NCBI GenBank assembly: GCA_013397435.1
Contig: VZRG01001604.1
Location: 1 to 64,000 of the forward strand
Length of the DNA stretch: 64,000 nt
Direction of reading: 5' to 3'
From: Erythrocercus mccallii
Lineage: Eukaryota; Chordata; Aves; Passeriformes; Dicruridae
Shown: positions 61,355 to 64,000 of the stretch, one piece after another
Layout: every line of letters begins with the position of its first letter
How positions within the stretch are numbered: the first letter of the stretch is position 1
Made by a program: the position numbers and the translations under genes
Notes under the pieces: generated by a model
What the model was told of the DNA's origin: nothing
The model's database searches: none
Seen by the model: the letters and a program-made list of their open reading frames with translations, nothing else

Positions 61355-64000
61355 GTAGGGAATTGAAACATAGTAAGCCCTATACCACTATAGTCATACC
61401 TTTATACCTTTATACCCCTTTATCTCACATGGTGTTCTGGAGGCAGGCTGGAGGGGATTTCCTATCATTGCAGGATTTCAAATCAGGGACAGTGGTCTAA
61501 CATCTCTCCTTGGATTGCCTTCTCCTACACTGTGCTCTGCTTTGGTGATTAATTTCTTTGTTGCTGTACATCTGATGCTGACCAGGACTTGATGTTCACT
61601 ATGATCAGCCTTTAAAAGGGAAACAAAGCAAGAGCCTTCACATTTGTTAAATAAGTAATGTGTGGATGAAAGAGGAAAAGAAGCTTAGGCTGTGCTTGAG
61701 AAGATTCATGTAAGACTTTATGCAAAACTTCTTGAAAATAAAATCAAGTATGTAACAACATAGACTAGGCAAACTATAGAGCTACCACAGTTGTGGTCTC
61801 TATAATTGAATAAATTACATAAATATCAGTCCATAATGAGATACAGATATTTGTCTGTGTCTTGAGAAAGAGGATGGACTTGCTGATCTAGAATTTTCTT
61901 CCTATCTTTTTGCCCTTTTTCTTAGTCTGAATGATAATATTTAAAAACATGAAGCAGCCTACAGGGGAAAAATATTGGTGCCTGGAGAGTTGCTAAACCA
62001 TAGCAATATGTAAAAGATAGGCTGCTCTATTAGGTTTTTCTTCACTCTCTGCTAAGTTTTTTTATATGCTTAATAAAAGCTAAATACAGTTTGGCAGTAA
62101 GATCAAGACAAACTCTTCTAGACCATTTCTAGTGAAGGGTTTATAGAAGAGACTTATTTCTTCAGAGTTTTTTGTTTGTTTTGTTTGAGGTTTGGCTTGG
62201 GTTTTTGTTTGTTTGTTTGTAAGATGTTATTTGGAAAATATATTTGTTATATAAGCATCTCTGGATAATACATTTGGGAACTTAATTTATTTCTTTGTGC
62301 CTTACAGAACTATCACAAAAAATACCATGATATTTGCCACATGACTTACAGTGACAATGCAGCAAAACATTTTCATGTTTTGTTTTTAAGAAAGGCTTCA
62401 AGTATTTTTCTCTTTAAAAATTAAATAATTTTTCTTTCTAGACACTTGTCCTTCACACCTTGTTCAGTCTGTCATTTAAAGAATTTAAGTAGATCAAAGC
62501 CTTCCACCTACATTCCATCTCATTTTCTCTTTCTGCTCTTCTATCCACGTATGATAGGGTAGAATTTTCTTGTCAGTGAGCAACTGATGTGACATTGTTC
62601 TTGCTGTAATTCCATTTATCATTTTTTAGTAGATCTGCTTATACTGTGTCCACTTTAAGTCTTATTGCATTTTTAATACCATTTAAAAAACTGTCACTCT
62701 TTTGCAAAATGCATTATTAATATTACTTCACAATTCTGTCTTTTTTATGGACAAATTAGATGAACATGCAAACCCACAGATTTAGGACAAATATTTTGAA
62801 CCATCCTTGACTTCGCATCTAAATGTCATTCTTTCAAAGTGGAATTCAGAATTTTGTGTTTGGATTTAATAGTTAAAACCCAGGGAACCAGAAGGAAGTT
62901 TCTCTATATGGTGTCCAGTACATCCTTGGTATAAGATATAAGCTGTTGAGCTGTTGAGCACTATAAGCTGTCTTAGCTCAACAACAGGAAACTGGGGCAA
63001 CTAAAAATTTGAATTTTGCCTGACTCCTTAGTTAATGTTGTTCAAGGCTGAAGATTGAAATTCTGAATCCCATTTACAGGAAGAAGAGAAAAGTTTGTTT
63101 AGGATAGTAATTCAGATACTGTCTTGGCAGCAGTGCTTTCTAAATTCTGGTGTTTGTTCCCAGCTCTGTTTCTGTTTTTCACTGACTGAACATTTAACTG
63201 AATTTAAGCAGACAGTTCTAGTCTCTAGGAGTAGTCTTGAAGCCAACCCTTTTCATCAAAATAGCTACAGGTCAGGCTTGTCTTCAAAGATAAAGTGATT
63301 AACTGGGGTTATCAGGATTGCTTCCAGCTTTCCTGAGATTTACTTTAGTTTCTGATCATTGATACAAATACAGAATGGCATTTGGCATAGTAAGATACTA
63401 ATGAAATAAGAACAACTGGAAATCCAATCTCAATGTATCTCAATGTATCTGTGAACTTGTTGAAAATAGGAAGTTAAATGGAGATCAATTACATTTGTTA
63501 ACATGTCCTGCTAAGTTAACCTGAGGAGCTGTGAAGTCTGACATGCATATACAGTGGAAGACTTTTTTTTTTTTTACTTAATGCTGCTGTTCTCTAGTTT
63601 TAGTCTGTGTGGTGTTTTACGCACTCTTATCTGAAGTACAGACAGACACTTAATAGTTGAAACAATTCAGAGGCAGACAAATTTTGTGAATGTGAAGGAT
63701 AAGAGAAAAAAAAAAGGGATAAGAGATTAAAAACCCCACTCCTCAAACTCACAGACTGATAGCTATTGTTCGCTTAAAAATTCTCCTGTATTGTGAGAAG
63801 TGAGATTGGCTGTGCATAGAGGCATCTGAAGAAGGAGGAAATCAGACTGTACTACATGTTATGTTTGGGACGAACAGTGAAGAATTACTGATTTTTAAAA
63901 TGGCAGATTAAATTTTGTTTATTTTGGATAGAGAATAGGGAATTTTGGATTGAATTTTGGAATAGGAAAATGGTTAGAAGCAGCCATTCAGTACTCATTT
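61355..64000 (+). other. OXCT1 intron 7 (start)
   Basis: AT-rich, to the window end, with no further OXCT1 exon, retroelement or RNA gene recognised. A T(n) tract lies at 63565-63576. Confidence 0.65.

Noticed and set aside
1..64000. CRISPR array, bacterial operon, tRNA or rRNA genes, or a novel defence-type system
   Set aside because: The window is plain vertebrate nuclear DNA. No regularly spaced repeats, tRNA-like cloverleaf or rRNA sequence was recognised by eye.

Overview
This is a vertebrate nuclear window, almost certainly from a bird and probably a passerine. It has long spliced genes with GT-AG introns, CpG-island promoters, antisense CR1 LINE fragments with their typical 3' ends, and several avian-type endogenous retroviral LTRs. 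Three protein-coding genes can be read exon by exon: FBXO4 (minus, complete, 7 coding exons, 384 codons), RIMOC1/C5orf51 (minus, five coding exons, with the first coding exon apparently hidden in a 148-base assembly gap) and OXCT1 (plus, coding exons 1-7, 242 codons, running off the right edge). OXCT1 - RIMOC1 - FBXO4 with OXCT1 divergent from the other two is the arrangement of human 5p13. Its avian counterpart lies on the Z chromosome, so Z linkage is a reasonable inference but is not shown by the sequence.

Layout. 1-412: 3' part of a plus-oriented LTR. 413 to about 6500: wreck of a minus-strand class II-like provirus. Read from right to left it has a proline-rich gag piece, dUTPase/protease, reverse transcriptase, RNase H, integrase and the start of env. 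Its integrase is split by a 739-base solo LTR in the opposite orientation, flanked by a near-perfect 5-bp target duplication. 6500-8560: AT-rich flank and FBXO4 3' side. 8560-14807: FBXO4. 15062 to about 18.5 kb: RIMOC1, ending only about 250 bases from the FBXO4 start codon. 18.6-31.5 kb: intergenic, with two CR1 fragments and a solo LTR (23956-24567) with perfect CTGTA target duplications. 31.5-32.3 kb: CpG island and first exon of OXCT1. 32 kb to the end: OXCT1 introns and exons, with CR1 fragments (all antisense to the gene), a roughly 1.1-kb ERVL-like LTR, an LTR nested inside a CR1, microsatellites and an orphan GC-rich patch.

The three genes are not a functional operon. FBXO4 is an SCF ubiquitin-ligase substrate receptor, RIMOC1 is a RAB7A/MON1-CCZ1 mitophagy factor, and OXCT1 is the mitochondrial ketone-body-using CoA transferase. 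I found no RNA gene, CRISPR array or novel multi-gene system. The most informative unexpected structure is the layered set of nested retroelement insertions.
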